Shown piece by piece: positions 1-5,639 of a stretch of DNA of 5,639 bases. The DNA lies in contig CAISQQ010000201.1 in NCBI GenBank assembly GCA_903887655.1, positions 1 through 5,639 of the forward strand, given 5' to 3'. The notes under the pieces were generated by a model that did not search any database, was not told the origin of the DNA, and saw only the letters and a list, made by a program, of their open reading frames with translations. This DNA comes from an uncultured Burkholderiales bacterium (lineage in GTDB: Bacteria > Pseudomonadota > Gammaproteobacteria > Burkholderiales > Burkholderiaceae_C). A program made the translations under genes and the position numbers. Every line of letters starts with the position of its first letter. Position 1 is the first letter of the stretch.

Positions 1-1
1 C

Positions 2-85
2 CATGAAAACGCCGAAGTTGACACGCCCATCAAGACTAAACAGCCTACTCGCAAACGAGTCCCGAGCAAAAAATCCGCTACTTAG
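2..85 (+). CDS. C-terminal end of an unidentified protein (partial, basic tail)
   Basis: An open frame enters from the left edge and runs 27 codons to a TAG at 83-85. The residues visible are an acidic start (HENAEVD) followed by a Lys/Arg/Thr/Pro/Ser-rich tail with TRKRVPSKKSAT at the end. Such basic, low-complexity tails are common at the C-termini of nucleic-acid-binding proteins and regulators in Burkholderiales, but no domain is visible, so no function is assigned. It converges on the flavin reductase gene and the two stop codons overlap (82-85), a packing usual for two real genes. There is an ATG at 3 in a different frame, but its product reads antisense through the reductase and is not convincing. 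The fragment is short, so the frame could be open by chance. Confidence 0.5.
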   Translation, partial: HENAEVDTPIKTKQPTRKRVPSKKSAT

Positions 86-675
86 GCGGCCACTTCAACA
101 GTTGGGCGCATTTTCATGCTGGCGAACTGCACAACTTGCTCACCCACCAACTTCAACTGACCCAGGGCACCAGCATCGATACACACCCCTTGCTCATTGA
201 ACAAGGGGGTAGAACTGTTGAGAACCGCACCCATCGGTGTTGGCCAGCCTCTTAGCGCGTGAACCATGGTCCGCAAATGGCTCACCGCCTGAGTCGCCCC
301 TTGCCAACCGGCACCACAACCAATCACACCCACTGGCAAATCGTTCAGATAAACACGATCGCTTTCGCGCAAATCCTCAATGTAGTCAATGGCATTTTTA
401 ATCAAGCCGGAAATACTGCCATGGTAGGAGGGAGAGGCGATGATCAAACCATCGCAACGACTGAGTTGTGCGAGAAATGCCAGTGCTTTCGCACTGCGAT
501 CCTTCAGGTGCGGCGCGTACATGGGAAACTCCAGATCCGCTCCACAAAGCATGTGCACTTGCGCCCCATGCTGCTTGGCCGCCTCCAAGCTCACGCGCAG
601 CGCTTTTTCGGTGGTCGAATCCGCTCGCGTGGTGCCGCCAATCCCAAGGACAAAGGGTCGATTGATTTCACTCAT
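82..675 (-). CDS. NADPH-dependent FMN reductase-like flavoprotein
   Basis: A 197-residue protein of the NADPH-dependent FMN reductase / flavodoxin-like fold family, close to full family length. The N-terminal beta strand leads into the phosphate-binding loop GIGGTTRADST (residues 11-21), which should hold the FMN phosphate. SPSYHGSISG (81-90), followed by LIKNAIDYIEDL, is the family's flavin-ring/dimer segment. GCGAGWQG (119-126) and HALRGWPTP (139-147) are further family-like motifs. The likely role is cytoplasmic reduction of FMN (or a quinone or azo compound) with NAD(P)H. The ATG at 673-675 has a GGAA ribosome-binding candidate 10 nt upstream (complement of 686-689). The gene is divergent from the binding protein/hydrolase/LLM operon. 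That arrangement fits a supplier of reduced FMN for the LLM oxygenase, but the pairing is inferred. It has no signal peptide or membrane segment. The family call is firm; the electron acceptor is not known. Confidence 0.9.
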   Translation of the reverse strand: MSEINRPFVLGIGGTTRADSTTEKALRVSLEAAKQHGAQVHMLCGADLEFPMYAPHLKDRSAKALAFLAQLSRCDGLIIASPSYHGSISGLIKNAIDYIEDLRESDRVYLNDLPVGVIGCGAGWQGATQAVSHLRTMVHALRGWPTPMGAVLNSSTPLFNEQGVCIDAGALGQLKLVGEQVVQFASMKMRPTVEVAA

Positions 676-712
676 GAATTAAGAATTCCGTTAAAAAGTA
701 GAAAGGCCGACA

Positions 713-740
713 TTGTCCGCATGGAAATTGTTCGTATACA
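713..740 (+). promoter_or_regulatory. candidate sigma70-type promoter for the plus-strand operon
   Basis: TTGTCC (713-718) and TATACA (735-740) are separated by 16 bp and resemble -35 and -10 boxes. Transcription would start near 747 and leave a leader of about 170 nt before the binding-protein ATG at 915. The match is by eye and imperfect, and the leader is rather long, so this is tentative. Confidence 0.25.
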
Positions 741-741
741 C

Positions 742-768
742 ATGATTTTCTCAGATGGACGATGTCAA
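742..768 (-). promoter_or_regulatory. candidate promoter for the flavin reductase gene
   Basis: On the minus strand a perfect TTGACA lies at 768-763 and is followed after 15 bp by AATCAT (747-742), a 4-of-6 match to a -10 box. The spacer is short and the -10 is weak, so only the -35 element is striking. It would start transcription about 60 nt upstream of the reductase ATG. The -10/-35 region faces the plus-strand candidate promoter, and the -35 touches the inverted repeat at 767-782. Confidence 0.25.
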
Positions 769-782
769 ACCGACTATGGTTT
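767..782. repeat. inverted repeat AAACC-N6-GGTTT in the divergent intergenic region
   Basis: A perfect 5-bp dyad with a 6-nt spacer (gactat), placed between the divergent reductase and binding-protein genes and overlapping the minus-strand TTGACA by two bases. Its size and position would suit an operator for a dimeric regulator, but short dyads are expected by chance in 240 bp. Confidence 0.3.
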
Positions 783-792
783 TCCCCAGTCA

Positions 793-808
793 GCATGGGG
801 ATTCATGC
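793..808. repeat. inverted repeat GCATG-N6-CATGC in the divergent intergenic region
   Basis: A second perfect 5-bp dyad with a 6-nt spacer, starting 26 bp after the first. The spacer and total length (16 bp) equal those of the first dyad, but the arm sequence differs. Function is unknown. A third dyad, CAGCA-N3-TGCTG, follows at 826-838. Confidence 0.25.
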
Positions 809-914
809 CATTCACGACAACTGACCAGCATCTTGCTGAGAACCTAGGGTTTCTTCGATTCACCATTTCACCCTAAAAAGATGAAAATTCGCAACACCAT
901 TTGACGGAGTTGAC

Positions 915-1895
915 ATGCGCATTGAGCACACTTTTTTATCGGTTTTGACGTTGATCTTGAGCAGCGCATTCACACTCACCCACGCCCAAAATGCCTATCC
1001 CAACAAACCGGTGAAAGTGATCGTGGCCGCAGCAACGGGTGGCGGCACTGACATTTTGGGCAGGATGTTTGCGCAAAAATTAAGCGAAAAATTCTCTCAA
1101 CCCTTTGTCGTTGACAACAAGGGCGGTGGGGGTGGATCGGTCGCGGCTGACTTTGTGGCCAAGTCAAGCGCTGATGGCTACACCTTGCTCGTGACCAATG
1201 ATCAACTCACGGTGGGGGCGAGCTTTAACGCCAACCTCACCTTTGATGTCATGCGGGACTTTGCCCCGATCGGAATTTTTGGCCGCTCACCCGTGGTGGT
1301 GGGCATCAACCCGAGCGTGAACGCCAACAGCATGGATGAATTGATTGCCTTGGTCAAGGCCAATCCCAAGAAATACAGTTTTTCATCTTGCGGCTACGGC
1401 ACGCCCTTGCACTTGGCCGGCGAGCTCCTCAACATCAGCGCTGGAATCGACATGGTGCACGTTCCCTACAAGGGTTGCTCACCGGCGCTCACGGATGTGG
1501 TCTCAGGTCAAATTCCCATCTTCTTTAACATGATGAACAACGTGGCCCCCTTTGCAAAAAGCGGCAAAGTCAAAATGCTGGCCATCGCGTCCTCTAAAAG
1601 ACTGGCCAGCTTGCCCAATTTACCCACCATTTCTGAATCCGGTTTTCCCAACTTCGATGCCTTTCCATGGTTCGGCATGCTCGCCCCATCGAACACACCC
1701 AAGCCCATCGTGAACATGTTGAGCGCTGAGATTTTGGCCTTGGTCGAGAGTCCAGATATTCGAGAGAAATTAAAGAATTTGAATTTTGAACCCACCCCCA
1801 CCACCCCAGAGGCTTTCACCGAGATCATGAAAGCAGACTTGGTGAGGTGGCGCCGAGTGGTCAAAGAAGGCAACCTCAAAGCGATCGCCGAATAA
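915..1895 (+). CDS. Bug/TctC-family tripartite tricarboxylate transporter substrate-binding protein
   Basis: A 326-residue periplasmic solute-binding protein of the Bug (TctC) family, typical length. Residues 1-24 form a Sec signal peptide: a basic start, a hydrophobic core (FLSVLTLILSSAF) and a probable cut after THA (22-24). The mature chain begins QNAYPNKPVKVIV. The ligand-loop motif TGGGTD (41-46) matches the family's PGGxxD, with D46 at the position that usually contacts the ligand. DNKGGGGGSVAADFVAKSSADGYT (67-90), GTPLHLAGE (162-170) and VHVPYKG (181-187) are also family hallmarks. I see only two cysteines, C159 and C188, both in these pocket segments. GGAG at 906-909 sits 5 nt before the ATG and fixes the start. 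Bug proteins bind carboxylates or other small polar molecules, but no TctA/TctB membrane subunits are present here, so any partner is elsewhere. It is followed after 42 bp by the hydrolase gene, probably in one operon. The ligand is unknown. Confidence 0.93.
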   Translation: MRIEHTFLSVLTLILSSAFTLTHAQNAYPNKPVKVIVAAATGGGTDILGRMFAQKLSEKFSQPFVVDNKGGGGGSVAADFVAKSSADGYTLLVTNDQLTVGASFNANLTFDVMRDFAPIGIFGRSPVVVGINPSVNANSMDELIALVKANPKKYSFSSCGYGTPLHLAGELLNISAGIDMVHVPYKGCSPALTDVVSGQIPIFFNMMNNVAPFAKSGKVKMLAIASSKRLASLPNLPTISESGFPNFDAFPWFGMLAPSNTPKPIVNMLSAEILALVESPDIREKLKNLNFEPTPTTPEAFTEIMKADLVRWRRVVKEGNLKAIAE

Positions 1896-1937
1896 AAGCG
1901 CCCCCACCTATCCAATCATTGTTTTTAAGGTCTATCC

Positions 1938-2723
1938 ATGTCAGACATCATCCGTTCCTGCCGCGTTGGCAGCGTTAACTTGAACCTGCGCCGTCAAGGT
2001 GAAGGTCGCGCCATCTTATTTCTCCATGGCGCTGGAGGCGTTTCAGAATGGAGCCCATTTTTCCAAGAATTGGCACAAGGTCACGATGTGTGGGTTCCTG
2101 ATCACCCTGGTTTTGGCGTGTCGGACAACCCAGCGTTCATTAAAAACATGTCCGATTTGGCCATGTTTTATCTCGATTTCTTGGATGAACATGCCCCCAA
2201 AGAAGGTTTTGATGTGGTGGGCCACTCCATCGGTGGATGGCTCGCCGCAGAGATCGCCACCCGAAATGCCCAGCACATCCGAAGCTTGAGCTTCATCTCG
2301 AGTGCGGGCTTGCGACTCGAGGGCCACCCCATGGGTGACGTCTTCATTTGGAATGCAGAAGAATCGATCAAAAAGTTGATTTTTGACCCTGCGGTTCAAG
2401 AAAAGCGTCTCAACGCACAACCCAGCCTTGAAGAGGCCGAAATCATGGTGAGAAACAAATTCACCTTTGCCAAACTCGCCTGGCATCCGCGTCTTTTTAA
2501 CCCTGAGTTGAAGAAATGGTTGCACCGCATCAAGGTGCCCACGCAAGTCATCTGGGGTGAGCACGACGGACTCATCCCCAAAGCGTACGCCCAAATGTGG
2601 GCCGATGCCCTTCATACCCAAGACTGCACCGTCCTGAGCGAGTGCAGTCACTCGCCTGTGAGTGAAAAACCCGCAGAAACCGCCCATTTGATCAAAACAT
2701 TCTTAGGAAAACATTCTTCATGA
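1938..2723 (+). CDS. alpha/beta hydrolase
   Basis: A 261-residue cytoplasmic alpha/beta-hydrolase-fold enzyme of usual length. FLHGAGG (28-34) is the HG oxyanion-hole loop, and PDHPGFGVSD (54-63) is the conserved strand-4 segment. GHSIGG (95-100) is the nucleophile elbow with Ser97. Asp210 in VIWGEHDGLIP and His238 in SECSHSPVSEKP complete a Ser-Asp-His triad. A cap region lies roughly at 125-195. It most resembles the ester/lactone/C-C-bond hydrolases of aromatic and alicyclic degradation (MhpC/BphD-like in general form), but the substrate cannot be assigned. The ATG has an AAGG ribosome site ending 7 nt upstream (1927-1930). The stop overlaps the start of the LLM oxidoreductase by 4 bp (ATGA at 2720-2723), which implies translational coupling and linked function. 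It probably hydrolyses the oxygenase product or prepares its substrate (inference). Confidence 0.92.
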   Translation: MSDIIRSCRVGSVNLNLRRQGEGRAILFLHGAGGVSEWSPFFQELAQGHDVWVPDHPGFGVSDNPAFIKNMSDLAMFYLDFLDEHAPKEGFDVVGHSIGGWLAAEIATRNAQHIRSLSFISSAGLRLEGHPMGDVFIWNAEESIKKLIFDPAVQEKRLNAQPSLEEAEIMVRNKFTFAKLAWHPRLFNPELKKWLHRIKVPTQVIWGEHDGLIPKAYAQMWADALHTQDCTVLSECSHSPVSEKPAETAHLIKTFLGKHSS

Positions 2724-3886
2724 AAGTTCTCAACTTCACTTTGATGCCCTATCGCGGCTTGGATGTGCCCGCATCCAAAGCACATCGATCGGCTTGGGTG
2801 GTCTTGCCCAATACCTTTTATGACCCAGAAAAAGGCGCTCATGACTATGAAAGTTATATTGACTTGCTCGCGCAGTCAGAGCCTTTGGGTTTTGACGGGG
2901 TGTGTGTCAATGAGCACCACCAAACCGCCTATGGCTTGATGCCCGCTCCCAATTTGATTGCGAGTGCCTTGATTCAACGCACCAAAAAGATCAACATCGC
3001 CATACTCGGGCGAGCTTTGCCCTTGGTCAACAACCCCATCAATATCGCCGAAGAGTTCGCCATGCTTGACAACATGTCACGCGGGCGCATCATTGCCGGC
3101 TTTGTGCGCGGCATCGGCGCCGAGTACCACTCGACCACCGTCAATCCTTTTTACTCCCACGAGCGTTTCCACGAGGCGCATGACTTGATTGTCAAGGCCT
3201 GGACTCAGCCCGGACCCTTTGCTTGGGAGGGCGAGCACTACAACTTGAACTACGTGAACTTGTGGCCGCGGGTTTATCGCCAACCCCACCCCCCGATTTG
3301 GATTCCGTCCCAAGGCTCCATTGAAACCATCGAATGGGCAGCCGATCCCAGCCGGAAGTACCCCTTCTTGGTGACTTTTTCTGCACGAGAAGCGGTCATC
3401 AAGAACTTGCTGGCCTACCGAGATCAGACCCAAAAATATGGCTATGAAGCCCAATCGTCTCAATTGGGCTGGGCCGCGCCGGTTTACGTGGCCGATACGG
3501 TGGAGAAAGCCATGCAAGAGTCACGCGAAGCCATCGAGGCCTTGTTCAACGACTACTTGACCTTGCCCATGGAGATGCTCTTGCCACCGGGCTACACCTC
3601 GATTGAATCGTTGAAGAAAATCATTGCCACCAAAAAAGCCATTGGCCGAGGTGGATTTGGTGGCCCCAATCAACGCCAAAGCTTGGAGCGCCTCATGGAG
3701 TTGGGCACCGTCTTGGTGGGCACGCCTGAGACCATTGTGCAGCAAATCAAAGAGGTCAAAGAAAAAACCAATTTGGGCAATTTCGTCTCAATGCTTCAAT
3801 TCGGAACGCTGAGCAATGAACTCACCCAAAGGAACCAAGCTCGCTTCGCTGCAGACGTCATGCCCAGCCTGCAAAAAATGCTTTGA
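2720..3886 (+). CDS. LLM-class (luciferase-like) flavin-dependent oxidoreductase
   Basis: A 388-residue TIM-barrel flavoprotein of the bacterial luciferase-like family. It opens with a strand MKVLNFTLMPYRGLD. Family motifs are GFDGVCVNEHHQ (57-68), LGRALPLVNNPINIAEEFAMLD (96-117, the FMN-contact region), SRGRIIAGFVRGIGAEY (120-136), ERFHEAHDLIVKAW (148-161), PHPPIWIPSQGS (189-200) and C-terminal VGTPETIVQQI (333-343). Such enzymes generally use FMNH2 from a separate reductase and O2 to hydroxylate, to perform Baeyer-Villiger oxidation, or to cleave C-S/C-N bonds. The precise reaction is not readable here. The start overlaps the hydrolase stop (ATGA), and AGGA at 2705-2708 lies 11 nt upstream as a ribosome site. 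The divergent FMN reductase at the left of the window is a natural redox partner (inference). A strong hairpin begins 8 nt after the stop. No signal peptide or other oddity was seen; the length is normal. Confidence 0.93.
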   Translation: MKVLNFTLMPYRGLDVPASKAHRSAWVVLPNTFYDPEKGAHDYESYIDLLAQSEPLGFDGVCVNEHHQTAYGLMPAPNLIASALIQRTKKINIAILGRALPLVNNPINIAEEFAMLDNMSRGRIIAGFVRGIGAEYHSTTVNPFYSHERFHEAHDLIVKAWTQPGPFAWEGEHYNLNYVNLWPRVYRQPHPPIWIPSQGSIETIEWAADPSRKYPFLVTFSAREAVIKNLLAYRDQTQKYGYEAQSSQLGWAAPVYVADTVEKAMQESREAIEALFNDYLTLPMEMLLPPGYTSIESLKKIIATKKAIGRGGFGGPNQRQSLERLMELGTVLVGTPETIVQQIKEVKEKTNLGNFVSMLQFGTLSNELTQRNQARFAADVMPSLQKML

Positions 3887-3893
3887 GCACCAA

Positions 3894-3929
3894 CGCCCGC
3901 CTGATCGTGGTGTCACGATCAGGGGGGCG
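3894..3929. terminator. hairpin between convergent genes, likely bidirectional terminator
   Basis: A perfect 10-bp stem (CCTGATCGTG at 3900-3909 with CACGATCAGG at 3914-3923) closes a GTGT loop. It is extended, across one G-G mismatch, by 5 more pairs (CGCCC 3894-3898 with GGGCG 3925-3929). It starts 8 nt after the LLM stop and ends 23 nt before the stop end of the CocE-like gene. No T-run follows on the plus strand. On the minus strand a run of six T's occurs about 15 nt past the stem (complement of 3873-3878). Stem strength and placement favour a terminator for both operons, although the U-tract is not classical. Confidence 0.65.
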
Positions 3930-3952
3930 CCGATTGAAGACACTTCACTGCA

Positions 3953-5602
3953 TCACCGAATCACCACTGGCAAGATTAAACGAGACGCGTGGGTTGCGTC
4001 ATGGTGGACCGTGTCTTGACCCATTTTGTCGGGCCGATAGTAGTGCGGCCACAAAGCTTCGGTCGCTGGTGAATCGCCATTGACAATTTCCAGACGAATT
4101 CGGTGGCCCGCCTTGAATAAATACGCCATGGGCTCGATGCTGATTTCAAAGGCATAGACCTCACCGGGCTTGAGCGGCTGGGGGTTGGTGTGACTTTGCC
4201 GAGGAACCATATCGGTGCTGCAGGCTTCATCCAAGGCGCGGTGCGAGGCTTTGAGCCAGCCTCTGGAGACGAGCTCAGCAAATGGATTCAATGTTTTGGT
4301 GCGGTCTTCGGGCGACTGTGGGAACTGATCAGACACTTTGATAAAGAAGTCGGTATCACTCGCGGTTGACGAGGCGTACAGCGTGAGCTTGATGGGTCCA
4401 GCGATCTCCAAGTCTTTTTCAAGAGTTGCTGTCGTGAAGGTGAGCACCCGTCTGGCCGAGTCAAAGCCGCCTTGTGGTCCGGTGGGCCCAAAACCCACCA
4501 CCCCGGCGACCCAGCCTGGGTTGGGGTAGGCATAGGTGGTGGCGGGGTCTGCCGCTGGCGCTTCACGCGACAAGCTGCCGTCATTCAAAGAGGTCACACT
4601 CCCCGTCTTTTGAGCGTTCAAGTAAAAAGGCGTGTAGTCAATGTTTTTGGGCGGCCACACCTCAGACTCACGCATACCCGTCTCAAGTGCAGCACGCACG
4701 GCGTATTGAACCGGGGGTCTTTGTAGGTAGTTGGTCTCTTTGCCTTTCAAGTAGTGGTCGTAAAAAGGCAAAAAGACCTCACGGTGAAATTGCTCACTGG
4801 CGAACTCAGCCGCGGCTCCCCACGCATTGGGGGCCCCCGACATTCTTAATTTTTTGTCCCCTGCCGCCTTCAAATAGCCGTCGATATTGCCTCGGGTGTG
4901 CAACTGCATCTTGGACCACACCCCACTGGAATACAAGGGCACCTTGATTTGGTCCAGGACCTCCCAAGCCGAGCGCTCACGCCAAAAATCATCATAGGTG
5001 GGGTGAGACGCCAACATCTGGGTGAGGTCGTCGTCTTGTTCGCGTCCAGGCCCTTGGGCTGGGAATCGATTGATGAATCGATTTTGATACCACCAGTAGC
5101 CTGGGAAAAAATCACAAGCAATACCACCGTGGTAGACACCGGCACGGTAGGCATCGGCCAAGCCGTCGTGCGCGCCAATGCATTTGAGCGCTGGGGGTGC
5201 GGCTTTGCCCAAAAACCACTGCAGCATGCAGTAGTAGGACTGCCCAATACTGCCCACTTGACCGTCGGACCAGGCCTGCCCAGCCACCCATTGGATCACA
5301 TCGTGCATGTCATTGGCGTCGTTGGCGTCCATGAAGCCAAAGTGTCCACCTGATCGACCCGAGCCGCGCACATCCATGTGCACATAGACATAGCCTTCGT
5401 TGACGTACAAATCAATAGGGCCCGTCTCTCGCCATAAAAACTGGGGACTCGCTGGCAGGGTGTTGTTGTCAAAGCGGTAGGGCGAAGCGGCAAAAAGACT
5501 GGGGAATGGCCCCCCATGGGCGGGGCGATAAATGGCCACGCCAATTTCAACACCATCCCTGACTTTGACCATGTGCACTTCGGGCTGTATAGATTGCGTC
5601 AT
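3953..5602 (-). CDS. CocE/NonD family hydrolase (peptidase S15-like acyl esterase)
   Basis: A 549-residue cytoplasmic protein (no signal peptide) of the CocE/NonD, X-Pro dipeptidyl-peptidase S15-like family. The alpha/beta-hydrolase domain starts with VKVRDGVEIGVAIYRP (12-27), SPYRFDN (40-46; Tyr42 matches the oxyanion Tyr of CocE) and DVRGSGRSGG (77-86). The nucleophile elbow is IGQSYYCM (119-126) with Ser122. The C-terminal jelly-roll domain (about 360-549) shows AGPIKLTLYASSTASDTDFFIKVSD and FKAGHRIRLEI, typical of the family. Two catalytic positions look changed. The segment where CocE has GGWYD reads SSGVWSK (225-231), and the segment where a catalytic His is expected reads SGAPNAWG (255-262). 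Activity may therefore differ or be lost. The ATG at 5600-5602 has no good Shine-Dalgarno (A-rich, only AAAG nearby). Met11 is a possible alternative start just before the conserved strand. Substrates in this family are esters or amides; none can be named here. It converges on the LLM operon. Confidence 0.88.
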   Translation of the reverse strand: MTQSIQPEVHMVKVRDGVEIGVAIYRPAHGGPFPSLFAASPYRFDNNTLPASPQFLWRETGPIDLYVNEGYVYVHMDVRGSGRSGGHFGFMDANDANDMHDVIQWVAGQAWSDGQVGSIGQSYYCMLQWFLGKAAPPALKCIGAHDGLADAYRAGVYHGGIACDFFPGYWWYQNRFINRFPAQGPGREQDDDLTQMLASHPTYDDFWRERSAWEVLDQIKVPLYSSGVWSKMQLHTRGNIDGYLKAAGDKKLRMSGAPNAWGAAAEFASEQFHREVFLPFYDHYLKGKETNYLQRPPVQYAVRAALETGMRESEVWPPKNIDYTPFYLNAQKTGSVTSLNDGSLSREAPAADPATTYAYPNPGWVAGVVGFGPTGPQGGFDSARRVLTFTTATLEKDLEIAGPIKLTLYASSTASDTDFFIKVSDQFPQSPEDRTKTLNPFAELVSRGWLKASHRALDEACSTDMVPRQSHTNPQPLKPGEVYAFEISIEPMAYLFKAGHRIRLEIVNGDSPATEALWPHYYRPDKMGQDTVHHDATHASRLILPVVIR

Positions 5603-5615
5603 TTTTTTAAGCTTT

Positions 5616-5629
5616 CATTGATCTCAATG
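5616..5629. repeat. inverted repeat CATTGA-N2-TCAATG upstream of the CocE-like gene
   Basis: A perfect 6-bp dyad with a 2-nt spacer lies 14 nt upstream of the minus-strand start codon. It could be an operator or a leader hairpin that masks translation initiation, since no strong ribosome site is visible here. The upstream sequence is cut off by the window edge, so its role is open. Confidence 0.3.
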
Positions 5630-5639
5630 GAGGGGTCCA

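Noticed and set aside
47..60. Small hairpin ACTCG-CAAA-CGAGT downstream of the reductase stop as a terminator
   Set aside because: Only a 5-bp stem, no following U-run, and it lies inside the partial plus-strand coding tail; too weak to call.
841..852. Near-palindrome AACCTAGGGTTT as an operator
   Set aside because: Only the CCTAGG core is truly symmetric; the flanks are out of register, so it is not convincing by itself.
259..876. Long plus-strand open frame (205 codons) antisense to the flavin reductase and running through the intergenic region
   Set aside because: Most of it is the complement of a well-supported reductase gene; its translation has no recognisable domain and no good ribosome site, so it is a shadow frame.
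2043..2687. Minus-strand open frame (214 codons) antisense to the alpha/beta hydrolase
   Set aside because: The sense frame carries a full catalytic triad and family motifs; the antisense product resembles nothing known to me and is explained by codon bias.
3077..3517. Minus-strand open frame antisense to the LLM oxidoreductase
   Set aside because: Shadow of a confidently identified gene, with no domain and no supporting context.
4474..4947. Plus-strand open frame antisense to the CocE-like gene
   Set aside because: Trp/Arg/Pro/His-rich translation typical of a shadow frame; the minus-strand gene explains the region.
1..5639. Defence system, mobile element, CRISPR array, tRNA or riboswitch
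   Set aside because: No transposase, integrase, nuclease, direct-repeat array, tRNA-like cloverleaf or conserved riboswitch core was seen; all long genes are metabolic or transport families.

Overview
The window looks like a chromosomal catabolic locus of a betaproteobacterium, most likely order Burkholderiales (Comamonadaceae-like). This rests on a Bug/TctC-type periplasmic solute-binding protein (a family greatly expanded in that order), moderately GC-rich DNA, and the protein style of the other genes. The taxon is inferred from protein families only; no rRNA or marker gene is present.

Layout from left to right. (1) The last 27 codons of a plus-strand gene with a Lys/Arg-rich tail end at 85. 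(2) A minus-strand NADPH-dependent FMN reductase-like flavoprotein (82-675) converges on it, and the two stop codons overlap. (3) A divergent intergenic region of about 240 bp (676-914) carries possible promoters for both directions and several short inverted repeats. (4) A plus-strand unit follows: Bug-family solute-binding protein (915-1895), alpha/beta hydrolase (1938-2723) and LLM-class (luciferase-like) flavin-dependent oxidoreductase (2720-3886). The last two overlap by 4 bp (ATGA), so these three genes are probably one operon. (5) A strong hairpin (3894-3929) lies in the 66-bp gap between convergent genes and is a likely terminator. (6) A minus-strand CocE/NonD-type (peptidase S15-like) hydrolase (3953-5602) follows, with only 37 bp of its upstream region in the window.

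How the genes may work together (inference): the binding protein captures an organic acid or related small molecule in the periplasm. The FMN reductase supplies reduced FMN to the luciferase-like enzyme, which oxygenates the substrate. The alpha/beta hydrolase, translationally coupled to the oxygenase, hydrolyses the ester, lactone or C-C-bonded product. The CocE/NonD hydrolase could act on a related ester or amide, or could be an unrelated neighbour. The substrate cannot be read from the sequence. No transcription regulator, transporter membrane subunit, RNA gene, mobile element or CRISPR array was seen. The most notable points are the complete 'reductase + LLM oxygenase + hydrolase + binding protein' set and the apparent loss of the usual catalytic Asp and His positions in the CocE/NonD protein.
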